Of a stretch of 64,000 nucleotides of DNA, positions 26,370 through 39,900 are shown one piece after another. Position numbers and translations under genes: made by a program. The notes under the pieces were generated by a model. The model was given only the letters and a program-made list of their open reading frames with translations, did no database searches and was not told the DNA's origin. Origin of the DNA: Auanema rhodensis (taxonomy: Eukaryota; Nematoda; Chromadorea; Rhabditida; Rhabditidae); NCBI GenBank assembly GCA_964057225.1, contig OZ059897.1, positions 7,812,001 to 7,876,000 on the forward strand. Reading direction: 5' to 3'. Every line of letters begins with the position of its first letter. The stretch's first letter is position 1.

Positions 26370-27622
26370 ATGACATGTCTCGTGAGCTTGAGTTTACCTG
26401 AATGGGTACCGCTAGCAATATCAGTCGTTTTTGCCTTTATTATTTTTATTTGTGTTCTCATATGTTATATAATGAGGGAAGTTGATAGATATAAGGTTTG
26501 ACCTGTTATCAGTATACGTACAATGCTTTTTATAGAATTTTTACGGTAAAGAAGATTTCATGAATAGTAAATATGAAAAAGAATTGAAGGAAGAATTGGA
26601 AGAAACGGAGGAAATGATGTATAAAGGATATAAAAATGAGGTTTGAGGAGAGATAACAAATAGCACATCAAAGTTGAGCTTTGAGTTTAGGTTTTAGTAA
26701 TAGCAAGTCCAATTACTCAGCATTCCCCAGGGTTCGGGCTGAAAGTCCTGATGACCAAACGAACGTCCAAAGGAAAAACTCCAAAAAAGCTGTTTGTTGT
26801 TCAATCGGAAGCCACGAGTTAACGTAAAGAAGAACTTTTAGAATAGAACCTTACTCGTCAAGCAAAACAGTTGCCCCCCATGTTATTAGTATTCTCAAAG
26901 ATAAATTGGCAAGGGGAACAGAGGTACGAAGAATCTGAACTAAACGTTTTTATCAAATTTGAGATATAACAATTGAAGTTATTGGAGCTATTAGCAATGA
27001 ACCCTCCAATTGGTGATCGTTTAACTAAAGCACAGGACTACTTGGAGATGGTCAGAGTTCTATTGGAAAAAGTAGTTTTAAGCACAGTGGTCCTTTAAAG
27101 ACTTATTATTAATTATTCAGATGACATTGAATTATTTTGTGGTATACGGTCGTTTTTTAAATGGTGGCGAGTGTTTTGCAAAAGGTGAAGAAAGATTACA
27201 GGCTGATGTAGATGAATTAAGTTTGGAAATTCGTATCAAAATTCATTTGCCTGAACCTTTCGTTGTTTCTGCATTTCAAGTAATATGCACATCGAAAACT
27301 ATAGTTTAGTATTATATCTAGATACACACTGAATTTCCCAGTCAGACGACCACCACCTGTAGCCAAACGATAGGAACAGGGTCGTTTCCTGAAAATTTGA
27401 TCAGCAAAAGGTTGCTTCATCTGGTTTAAAACATAAATCTGGCTAGTTTTTTACAGAACACAAACGAATACAATTACTATAAGTAGGACTATGAGGGATA
27501 TTACTGTGATTAAATACTTCAATTATCGTAGAATTCGAAAATATATTTTATAGGTCGAAGATTCATCCAATGCTGATATCAAAAAGAAAAGTACTGATCT
27601 GAAAAAGGGCAAAGTGGTATAG
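26370..27622 (+). CDS. Unrecognised single-pass membrane protein
   Basis: Six exons (26370-26495, 26536-26640, 26721-26791, 26842-26923, 26979-27071, 27121-27279) plus a last exon 27554-27622 join in frame to 234 residues. Residues 10-34 form one strong transmembrane helix (VPLAISVVFAFIIFICVLIC) close to the N-terminus. Next comes a charged, probably helical segment rich in Glu and Lys, then a Lys-rich stretch, a helical block (VISILKDKLARG, DRLTKAQDYLEMVRVLLEK), and a C-terminal part ending in a Lys-rich tail. Splice donors are of nematode type (GTTTGA, GTTTGT, GTACGA, GTAGTT). I know no family for it. It lies 407 bases after ANKRD13C on the same strand. A short alternative exon near 27363 is possible and would give another C-terminus. 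The exon model rests on splice signals and phase only. Confidence 0.55.
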
Positions 27623-30600
27623 ATTTCACATTCAGAAAACAAACAAGGTGAATAAATGTGTTGATGGCTATTATAAGATGGGTTTAAGATTTTTTATATT
27701 TTAATTAAAATACAATCCTACCACCTATTGAGTATATTGAAGAGAGGAGTTCTCTTACTTTTCCAACTCTTAATTTTTCATAGGAAGTTGTTTTTTATCG
27801 TAAAAAATCATTTACTATCAGTAAGCTACCAAATAATGAAAATTATTTTTTGGGGATCTAAACATGACCCAGATGCTGATGTCATCATGTCTAAAGATTT
27901 TTTTTTTGCAAACAAACACTAACTTTTATCGAAAACGTATGTGTTTTTAAGAAATAAGAAATTGAAACTCTGGGAATGTGTAACAAATTTACGAGATCAG
28001 GAAACTGTTCTAAAAAAAGGAAGGATGAAGAGAAAAAAACACAAATCTTACTATTATTGTTTTTCCGGTTGCTATCGGTGTGACAGTGAAAGACATATGG
28101 TATCCAATTGTATTCACTTCATAGTTCTGAAGATATTAGTGTTTGGGAAAGTTTAAATTCTCCGTTGTCGTCATGATTTTACCAGGTGCTAGCACCATTT
28201 TTCTAGTACGAAATTCAAATATTTTAATATTTTCCATGTTGTTGGTGTGACAAGCAACAACAAGTTTAGTTTGCATGTATAAGATATTTTGGTCAGCAAA
28301 ATAAATCAATTTTTTATATAAAAACGTTGATTCTAATAATACTATTTTTCATAACGCGGCTGCTAAAATCTTTTTCTTATTTTACCTTCGGTTACTCGTT
28401 TTCTTCGCTTTCGTTTGTTTTATGAGAGGAAACAATGCAACCGCTCATCAATTGCGCCAAAAAGAAAGTAGATGTCTCACGTTTTTTCACGTATTACGTA
28501 TGTAAACTTCCGGGAGGTAAAAGTTCAGAATCGAAGATGAGCAGTCTATGACATGAACTTGACACTTTCCTGAATTCAAAATTACTTCTATGTGCTTAAG
28601 AAACAGAGAGCTGCATCACGCAAGCATTCAAAAATAAAAGCACAGAAACTGGAGAGCCAACAAACCTTATCGGATAACATTAGATGTGTCTTCTTACCTT
28701 TTTTGTCTTTTCTTCTAGCTTTGCACTTAAGAATCGCATAGTGCAATCAAAGCTTCTATATCCGACATGCTTCAAGAGCTCTGAGTCAGAAAGTTCTATA
28801 CACAATGTTATATTTTCTTACCTGTAAAGCTCTTGGGGCATGGGAGATCAATTATTAAAATGAAAGTATAGAAGCAATCCAGCCTTAAGCCTGAAGCTTA
28901 GGTGGACTGATTTCTCATGCCTTTCCCCTGCACTTCATGTTTTGCTCTTCCTGTTTGTCATTAGCTTCTTGAGGCTCATATGGCAAGTTTCTTCAGAACT
29001 TGACCGACATCATCTTATTGCTTCAGCCATCTGTTGATATGAGGGAATGTTTTTCCTTAAATCAAATCTGAATAAGCCACGTTTCCTCTTTAGCAAGATG
29101 TAACCAACGTACATATGTTTGTAACCTTATAGAAATCTGTGTTTTCTGAATTTTCGTCAAGCTTATATTTCTGCTTGTGAGACTACTACATTCCAAAATC
29201 ACTCCATTTAAAGCTATCCACATTTCTTTTAATCGAATACTTCACTCTTCTTATTCTATTAATTCACTCAGTTTTTCGTATCCAAACGAACTTTTTCTGT
29301 TCTTCCAACTTTAATGAGATAATTAATTTTTCTCATAATATTATTGACTTCAATCATTAACTATGATGAATTATTTAACTAATATTAAAGCCGAATAGCC
29401 TTTCCAATACACAAACCCTAAATTTCGAAAGAGTCGTGAGACAAAGCGTCATGTTAACGAGACGCTTATGAGCAATATGCTGCTAGTTTTTAAATATTTT
29501 ACCGCTTGCCATCTTGTCGTGTCTGAGTATTCGGTATTCACGAATATTTTTTTGTTGTATACTCTAATGACTTTAATGTGTTTTAATCGTTTTCAAAGCT
29601 TTGCTGCTATATGTCAGACACTGAAATTGAAAGATATATTTTGAATTTATTTGTACCATAAACTGGGATATAGATAGGTTTTTTTTTAAAACTCACAACA
29701 TTAATTTGACTTTTTCTTCTTTTCGTCAGGTTAGAAACTGGCAAGTTATATGTTTTCGGGTTTTTTTGTTATCTTCTCCTGTATATGTGATTCAAAAGTG
29801 TCTCGACCATTCATGGAGACAGCGTAAATATGTATTCTGGACTTACTCGGCTGGCCATATGCCTGAGGGCATTCCAATAAAGTGCCATGGGGTTAAGCAA
29901 CATTTGACTAAACGAAGTGCACATCTGTAGTGAATATAATGGACCGCCATGACTTTGCAAGGAAATGCTTGTATGAGGCCACGAAAGACGAAACTGCTGT
30001 TTATCTCGCTTTCTTGCTGATTCAATCCCTTCAACTTCTTTGGGCTTGTTTCTGCGATCCTCATCTTGTGGATGTCTAGAGAGCATATTTGCCTTCATTC
30101 CTAATTCGACTTGAAGTTCAGAATACATAGCATAGAAGAAGTAAATCTTACTATTATCGTCAATGTTGTCCCTCTCACTCATGCTCACTTTGATCCTATT
30201 AACATCACTCTGACGTTATTTGGAGCAATTATGGAAGAATAAGCTAGTAGTTTGTTGTCGATCTTCTTCTTGTACATGGGAATTATCTTAAATCATGAAT
30301 AATACTAGACAATTGTCTCAATCATTAGAACCATTTTTCTTTTTTGATTTCGAAATCTGGTGTCTTTTCGCCTTGATTCCTGTTATTCCGCTCATATACA
30401 CGCTGTCCATTATCCATTTATGATTCAGCCAGTAGTTTCGATGTAATTTGTCCTTTTCTATTAGACAGCGGATGCACAGAATGCTTAGAGATGTTCCAAA
30501 CTAGCTGAAAATCTCCAAATTGCTAACAGATAGCTACAAAATCACATGTATTCCTAATGAGTAAAAGAAAACGAGTAATGCATCAAGCTGTCGGAGGGAG

Positions 30601-33600
30601 GAGAATCTTTATTCAAATTTCTTTCGTGCATCACTGACACATGAGCCCAGCTGTGCCTATAAAAGGGATGCTGTTCACTTTTCCTAGATCCCTTGATGCT
30701 CCTGTTTTTGTGGTATTTTCTATTAATGTAGATCTTAGCATGTTAGCTATCCATTCATGCATTCCACGTGAAAGATGTAATATACATATTTCCATTGATA
30801 CGTGAAAGTACACGTGAGATAATTAAGTTATTTCTCAGAGATAAACTATAATGACCGGTTGGGCTTCTACTATATTCTACATTTCCTCGATTAGTTCCTG
30901 TATCTCCAGGTTTTATGCTTTCTTTCTCTTCTCATGATTTCCCTCTTTACTTTGGCTTCATCCTTCTATCGTTTATCACTTTTGAAATTTTGCAATTTCT
31001 CATCATATTATGCTTTCTTCGAAATGCATTCATATTGAAAATTCTGAATCATAGTATATTACAAGAACTGATTTTACTAGTCCATCTGCTGCTATGAGGA
31101 ATATGTTGGATTATAGTATCATACAAGTACATTCATAATGAAAAGCCTATATTCAACATGTTATTTTCACATATCAATATCTATCTAAAAAGTTGTTTAA
31201 ATTTTTTTCGTTTAAAAATATATTTTAGACGATTAAAGATCTATCTTCGAGGGCCTTGCCAATATACATATAATAGTTATAAAGTCCGATAACGGTTGCA
31301 TTATGTTGAAACGTTTTTCTTTATAACTTCTAAGTAATATGTTTACGCTTATGATTTAAATATCTTCGTTCTGTGCTTCATCTCTCTCTACATCTGACCA
31401 CCCATATGAATCCATGTTGCCCAAGGCAACCTACTAAAGCACCAATATAAATATGTTATAGATGTCGACAAAGGATGTCCATTGTACGATGTCAGATATT
31501 TTGTGTGCGTCCTTCTCATTCGCCTTTTCACATATTTTGAGATTAAAACTTTTATTGAATAATTAAGATTTGAGCATGAATTTCGAAAAAAAAGTTTGAA
31601 TAATATATATTTCTTACAACATTGATCGATATTAAGCTTCCGTCACTGCTACCTGGTAATTCTATGGCATTTTGGAAAATTGTGAATTTGAATCTATCTA
31701 TTCTTTTGAAAATAATTTCAAATGTATGTATTCTGAATTTCTAATGTCTTCAATCTCTTATATATCTATACTATTCATTATCTTTTTTTGCTTTTTGATC
31801 AGGTCAATATACCAGTTGTATCTATTAAGCATCGAAAAGAGATCTGACCAATCTGCATATTACAACAGACCAACGAAACAAAGCATAGGACTGATATTGC
31901 TTCACTGAGTCAGTCGTACGTGCCTGTTGTATACTGCTAGAGAGCTTCATTCTGATGATCTCTTAAATATTCATTCTACATTCTTCTATTAGTCTGGCTG
32001 ATCAGATGATCAGAAATATCTTTTGCTTGACCTTCACAGTCGAGTCCATCAAACTTCATCATAGCTCTCTATCTTCTCCACCACCCTCTCTACTCTTTCT
32101 CTCTCCTCTCACTTTCAATCAGTGGCTCTCAGATTCTAATTCATATTTTGAATCACAACAACGTTCATATAAATACTTTTCATTCTATTTTTCATTCAAT
32201 TTTTCATTATTTTTTCCGCTTAATATCTTCAACATTATCATTTTTATAAGCATCAATAGAGAACACATGTAAACATTCGAAGAATGGATCTACCACTAAC
32301 ATACCACACTGCATGATCTTTATTCATTTATATCTTTTATTTTAATTTTAATGAATAGATCTTTTCTCTCATCTTGTTTTAAAGGAAATGTATGTATATA
32401 TACAAGATAAATTAATAGATAAACTCTGTTTATATATATATATCATGGTTTTGAAATATTTTCAACTGTTCTTTAAGTTCTCCCTTTCTCTCTTTCTCTT
32501 TTTATTTCTCTCTCTTTCCTCTCTCTCTCTCTCTTCTCTCTCTCTCCCTCTCTCTTTATCTATCTCTCTTTTCCTATTTTCCTTTTTATATCTTTATAAA
32601 TTAGAATCCATGAAAAAAATTTTTTTCTTTTTTTTGTTATTGTTCCGAATAATTTAAGTCTATCTGAACACGTCTAATTCTCTTGAGAATGCTTCCAAAA
32701 TGATTTATCTAAAGCTTTAACTTATAATATTCGAGAACGAACATTCATATACATTCCATTAAGAGCACAACAAGATCACGTTATCCGTGAGTTAGCGTAT
32801 ATTTGCCTCAACAAGTTTTTTTTTCCACATTTTAATTACATTGTTTTTCATTAATATTCAAAATATAAAGTAAAGGATTATTTAACACATCAAAGCTTCT
32901 AATTTGGATAAAAAAATATTAAAACCTTTTAATTTGATCATCAAACCTGTTGTTTTACAGCTACTATTAGTAGTCATCGTCATCCATATACAGCTAACTA
33001 TTGTTTGTTTTTCAATTTCAAAACAAAACAATAGATTTAGCTATGAATGTATGTGTAGATTGACTTGTGATGAAATTAAATTTGGTATTTAATCATATTT
33101 CTAAAGATTGCCAACTCAGGCTTTTCTTTCGTCTGCCTTTCAGCACATCTCATCTCATCTCGTGTGAGATGTTGCTTATCAAACTATTTGACTACTATCA
33201 TCTTGTTTTCCTGAATCTATCTATTCGTGAAAATAGTTTTTTGATGTTCAAATCGTTTTTTTTCATTTCTTATCATCTTTGAAAAGAAACAATAAGAATA
33301 AGCAGCATTTGAATTAGCTTCATGAACTTCGAAACACCATACAACAGTTCCAAGTTGCATAATCATAAAGAACGCAATGAACAACCTTATTTTCGCTTCA
33401 AAAATTATAAACAAAAAAACAAAATTATAATGTTTGGAGATCAAACATAGTTATGTTTAATATATATTTATTATAATTTGTTTTATGAAAATGATAAATG
33501 TATATTGAGGCACATTTACGTATATGTACATATACATATACATGTGTGATATGGAATGTACTTTTACTAAATTATATATGTGTATAATACATATGCTTCC

Positions 33601-34304
33601 ATAGATTAATATAGTAATATTAATCTAAATATAACTTTAATTGAAACACTTTAGTAATAATTTCAAACTATTATGTTTATGGATACATATCATATATTTA
33701 GGTGATAGATATACCATATATGGATGAAGTTGTAATCTCATACATAGGATGGATGATGTATGTATGCTCATTCATTTGATGTCATGAGTGTATTTATAAA
33801 GATATTTGTATGTATGTATGTGTGTGTGTATGTATCTTATTAATTCTTCTAAATATAACTATTTATATATTATTATGGTTGAGCTTTAATAAGCTATTAT
33901 CACATAGCGAATACTCTTAAACCCTCAAACCTTAACTTTAACTTGAAGCATGTAGGATGCATGCAGATTTGCGTCTCAAATATTTCAAATACAACTGACT
34001 TGAAATCCAAGAACATTGTACTTCAAAAATATAATTTATACATATATTTCTTTAAAAAAAAATCTGCAGATAATTATGCTATAATAATAATTAGGCTGCA
34101 CTACATAAGTTCTTCTTTTCTTGAACTGTTCTCATGTTCATATCGCTTCATTTCACACATAACATTCTTATTTTCAAAGTATAAAATGTGTATAAATAAA
34201 GTTACTGTTTCTTCAGATTTTGTTTTAAAAATGTCATATTTATAATTTAATTTTACAGATTTTTCACACGAACTGTTTGCTAGTTTTGATTTCTTAATTT
34301 CAAT
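27623..34304. other. Gene-poor region
   Basis: 6.7 kb with no gene I can support. Frames at 27941-28156, 29706-29930 and 29811-30188 lack domains and splice context. The stretch contains CT-rich runs near 32478-32575, AT-rich tracts around 33500-33850, and two copies of a dispersed CACGTGA/GCGGTTG motif near 28438-28495 and 30800-30861. Confidence 0.5.
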
Positions 34305-36835
34305 ATGGGATTAACTATTGTGCCTGCACTTCAGCTAGGCAGACGCCGTTCAACAAAAACTGCTAATCTGCTATTCCGACCAAGAACTTCCAGGTAATCT
34401 TTCTAATTTATTAAGTAATTTATATTTTTATTATGTTTTTATATTTTATTTAAAGATAATTATTTAAATTAATTTTGATTTCTCTCAACTCACAAGGGAT
34501 TAGTAATCGAGTATTTCCACTTTTCGCTCAATGCTTCTAATCTTTCGCCTTACTAATTTTTTTTATTCGCTTGGACTGTTTTTCCTGTTGCTGTTCTTGA
34601 AACTTCCATTAAAACTTTTTTTGAAACAGGGAACTTTCATGATTCTCAATCAAGTTATGCTAGCAACGCTTGATACAGAATTTTAAATGAAGCTCCGTCA
34701 AAGAAACTATTCGATTTTCTAATCAAATATACATACGTAACTAACCTCAGAATTTGGATTATGCATTATCATATGACTAGTTTAAATAGTTCTGGTTATA
34801 CATTGTTTTCAATATATAATATTTCTTAAGTGATATGGAAAAATGTAAATACAACCGTTCAATGTATTGTCTTACGTGTGAAATGACTTTCACGTAGTTC
34901 ACGTAAACTTTGTTGCATCATATGTCTGTTGCTATGTTTCATTATCTCTTTGCAAACATAGCAGACAAGTTTGTTCTAATAGCTTTTACACCGTCTGCAA
35001 ATAGTGTGCAAACAGACACAAGAAGCCAGTATAATTCAACATCATAACATGAACTTTAAAAGTCATTTTATTGGGTGTGATTGTCGCAACGCTTTCGTTA
35101 CCTTCATGTAGACATGGAGGACAAATCTCCAACAATCCGCTCGTTCTTGCCGAATTAGTTTGTACTGCTTGTGTCAGCAACAGCCACCCCACATGCTTCA
35201 AAGACAGCTGATAGATGACGCTAAAATTGAATTTGAGTCATAATTGTCAGTAGAGAGACGGACATTTGGATGGATCTTCTTTTGAATGAAAAAAATCCAA
35301 TTTGCGCAAATATGCCCTTGAGTGTTATCCTTCTTACAATATTTGATAGTAATAACAGTTTTATTTTGTGCATTTCGTCATTTTCCGTTAGAAAAAAAAG
35401 AAATTTTATTATAGTTTACATCATTGTAAAGGATTAAAGTAAAGGATTACTAAGTAGTTGAACTCTAGTGAAACAAGCTTCTCGCTTTTCGTTATACATG
35501 TGTATATATATATATATATGTATATGCGTTTGCTAAACATTTCAAGAATCTCAAACATTTCATCATTTCATAACCTCAATCGTGATATTTCATATGTCAC
35601 AACACTTGGCATTTACTTTTTTTTCATTTCGAAAACAACTATGTATTCCATCATTTTTTTTGAAATTTATATGCATCTGTGGTGCAAGGGTGGAAAGGGA
35701 GAATGTGTGTCTTCTGGGGTACGTGTTTGCGTATTAGTGTGACTTGAACTCATTAATGGGGCGAAAGTAGCGGAGGGAGGGGGGGGAGAGAAAGATCTCT
35801 AGTCATATTACATGACTTTTACATTTTTATTCAAAATGTCTATCATCCAGAAATCTTTCCTTAACCTAGTTTAGCTCAAAGCTCGTCGGCAAGTCCGATG
35901 TGAGAATGAAGAAAGATCTTTTTTATCAACTGCCTGAAATCTGAAAATCAGATTTTGAAGTAACATGTAACATTTGCACCATGAAAAAGGAGAATGAACT
36001 AAAGGTCACTTATATTTTTTGTTTTGGCTGTAGAAGAGCTTCAGGTTTTCTCTAGAATTGTTCTTAAGTTCATCTTATTCATTAATTTGAATACATTTAT
36101 TACTTGTGGACATAATTCTGCTTGAGGCATGTCGCAAATGGAAGTCACACTCTTCCAAAAACTTAATTTTCTTTTTCTTGCAAAAGCGACGTTCGAAGAC
36201 ATTCTTCAAATAAATTCAAAATAAGCTTGATAGGTAACACGGCTTATATTTCCTCAACCGATGAACTTTCAATTTCGAAACTCTAAGCTGCTTTAACTGT
36301 GATCGCAGACATTTTGAGTTATTTCCCTTCATTGTCTTTGTCTTTTTTTGTTCTCTTTCGTTGTCGACTGGCCAAAGCTTTGAAATGACGTTAATCTTCG
36401 TCAGATGACATGCAGATGAAACGATAGTGTTCTTCATGTTATCTGCCCGCAAGCCTCCACATCGATGAGCCCAAGCTTTCGATCTAAAATTTGCATGATT
36501 TATCGGAGATTTTAAAGTTTTTACTCCCATTGGTTGTTTTATTTTTTCGAACAGAGTGGCAACGATTGGAAAATATAACCTTAAACTTAGTTGAGAAGCA
36601 GGAAAAAAATTGAAGATGGTGAGTACTTGAATATTGCTGAAAAGCCGCCTGCAATACCAATGTTGTTAGACTGCTCTATCGTGATTCTATTAATCTCGGC
36701 AGCAATTGAGAAGAACAACAAATCATAGTTTGACGTTAATGATTTAATATTCAAAATGATTCTTTAGAAGATTGAGATGAATCAGTCCGCTTAAATTAAT
36801 TTATCACTTCGACCTCCAAATTGAGAGAGAGAGAG

Positions 36836-36900
<65 letters not shown>

Positions 36901-39900
36901 ATACATGCTTGAAACTAAAACTATGCATATAGTATACTCTTGAGAAAGAACTAGATAGGACTAGATAGAGAGTACGAGATGGAGTGAGCAGGAAAAAAGA
37001 GACAAATAGATGCATGCGTCTTAACTGAAGATGAGGCCTTGATATTGCACTGAAAGATTCTTGTTGCCTAAAAGGATATCTCACGTGACTCTGTTCGAAC
37101 CATGAAGCACGAAACATAGTTCTTCAATTCAGCTAGAATACCTAATAAGCGTATTTCTGTTTGAAGTTTTATATGATGATATTTCGTTTATCTCAAGACA
37201 TACGCCGTCTATTCTCGTATTCGCTATTCTTCCTCCTCTACATGTTGTTCAAGCTTTTCCTTTTAACTACTTCATGTAATTTTCAAATTTTCAGTACTTT
37301 TGTCTTTTTTTTTCACAAATTTTTTATTGTTAGCACATCATGAACATCATAAAATCATTTTGTTTCATTCTCTAAATTGTATCGTTTAATCTTTCAATTT
37401 TCTTTTTTCCCTCCATCATCCAACGAATACAATTTTGAAATGCTGATGTACTGCTTTTTTTCTGGTTCTCTTGAAACATTGAACCATCACTTAAACTGAT
37501 TCCAGCGTGCCGCTTTACAAGCTTTTTTGCTGAATTTCGAGGAGAATGTATTTCATTAAACCAGTCATGTATGTATATTTAGGTTAATTTAGTTAGAACT
37601 ACATAATTACAATTAACAAACTAGTAAAGATCGGCATAATCTTAATGATCTTCCTTTTTTCATATTTTGCTTCTTTTTTACTCAGAATGTACTTTCATTC
37701 CTTCAGGGTATATTATTTCAATTTATTCATTGATCGATGTTCTTTTAAATAATTGAAAATATACAAGTATAAATATGAATATACAATATATTATGTATAT
37801 ATTATGTATATCATATAATTGAACTTCTTTTTCTTTCAATCAGATTTGCTTAGAAATAATTTTGAATATTCAATTAAATCGTTTAGTTAGAGCTATTTAA
37901 GCATGGCTAATAGCCCATTATCTTGTGTATTTTCAGCACATACACACATCTCACGTGAAAGTTACGCAAACTATTTTTCATTTCTAATCTTGTGTCTGTG
38001 AATGAGCGGTTGTATTTGAAATGCTCCAGATTTTCTGTTCATTTTTTATTCTTCGACCGACTAGCTTCTCACCTAACATTTCTTTTTTTTTGCATTTTTC
38101 GTCAACTGGCAATTCTTCATCATGTTATTGGCAGTAAAATTACTAGCTTTGAAGGAGAGAAAAAAATTTAAATATGACATTGCTCCATCCAATGGGAACA
38201 GAAAAGCTGAGGTTATGAGCTTGCAAGCATGGCAGTAGTCAAACATCTTCTATTCGTGCTCTTTCAATACGTTTTCTCAGGATTTACGCTATAACTCCTT
38301 TTTATATTCATACATCTATCTCAAAATCAATCTTGTTCTCAAATAAAATCAACAAAATGTTCATTATGACTCTTGAGAATAAGATGAATTTCGAGAAATA
38401 ATTTGTCTGTCCACCAATTATTGTCACATTTCTTTTTATGTGATGTACAAAGATGCATGCATATCTTGTTTACTTACATTTTCTTTGCCACGTAATATCT
38501 ATAAAATCTGTTTTATGCATTGTTCACAAATTCTTATAGTTATAGATGTCTCTAACACATGCTCTAGGTAATTATTCACTATTGAAGGAGAAAGGGTTAT
38601 TTGCTTAGCTTCCTGAATAATTCTGTCAATTCCTCTTGTTGCATGAATGTGCAAGTTCTCTCTATTATGAGACATTGATGTTTATATTCTTAAATAGATT
38701 AATTATATCAAAACTTTTGGTTTTACTAAGATTATCTTCAAATATCTTATGTTAATCACCTACAGATATTCTTACTTTTCTCATATTTGTAATTCTCTCC
38801 TCCTCCTCCTCCTCCTCCTCCTTCTTCTTCTTCTTCTTCTTCTTTTTCCTCCTCTTCTTCTTCTTGTTCTTCTTCGTCAGCTTCTCCTTCTCCTTATTCT
38901 TATTCTCTTTTTTTGTTGAAAATATCTGTTGATACATCTAGCCACATACATATAACACAGTCATTCTATATCATGGCTAGTGCTCCGTTTTCTTTCCATT
39001 TTCTCCACCTCGTCTTAGCCATAGCTTTTCCTTCCTTTTCATCATCATCATTCCAAAACCCATTCTCCCTCTGGGCATCTCGGCAGTTCCGTAGACATAC
39101 ATATTCGATTACATGGATTTCATTCAATAATCCATTGTATAGTCTATTTGATTTCTTTTTTTTTCAGACTTGAAAATAGTTAAATTAAGTCATTGGAAAC
39201 AATGCGTATAATAGTAAATCTCCATATCCTAGCAATTATGATAACCGTTATTTTACCAAATAAATTATTTATAATGTGTTTATTGTGCAATTACTTCATG
39301 CTGCTCAGATTTCTTTTCTCAATCCTTTTCTCTGATATTATTAGCTGTGTATCCGGAAAAAGTATTGGATGTGTGAGCTTTCTTCTAAAGAAAAAAATCA
39401 AATGATTCAACAATCTTTGCTTGAAAGAACTTCGTTCGAGCTTGCCAACTAAGCAACTTGCAAACATGCAAACCGTCATATCTTGTAAAACAATTTAATT
39501 CCTAATGTGATGAAGGGAGAGATGCGGGATGATACAACATCTCTAAGAGCATCCAACATGTATGAATCATTGGCATGCTCACACTTAGCTATATCCATAT
39601 CCATATGAACATGTGAATCAGACATTTTCACTTCTTCATTGGTAAAGCCTATTTTGAATACTACAATTATTCAATCAATACTAAAATTAAGTTCATTTTT
39701 TCTTTTCTTTTCTGCGAAAACTTCTATGAATTGCGGTTAAACATTTTATTATCTATTCATACAGTATAATTCTAATATTTCTTATGTTTTTTTAATTATT
39801 CTCTCTTATAAAATGAATAAAATATAGTCAACAAATTAATTTTACTACTCATTGATATAGCTTGTATAAGCTTCCGTTTTCAGATCGAAATCCATAGGCT

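Larger units (their letters stand above)
34394..39883. other. Copine intron 1 with simple repeats
   Basis: A 5.5 kb intron, far longer than the others in the gene. It contains a GA run at 36824-36900, a CTC/CTT trinucleotide tract at 38799-38880, AT dinucleotide runs, and two copies of the dispersed CACGTGA/GCGGTTG motif. The minus-strand frames at 34986-35201 and 36216-36530 have no splice structure or domain and are not called. Its length suggests alternative promoters or regulatory elements, but none can be pinpointed. Confidence 0.55.

Noticed and set aside
29811..30188. 125-residue minus-strand frame
   Set aside because: It has no domain, no clear splice sites or start context, and an overlapping alternative frame. 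It could be a decayed gene, but I cannot support it.
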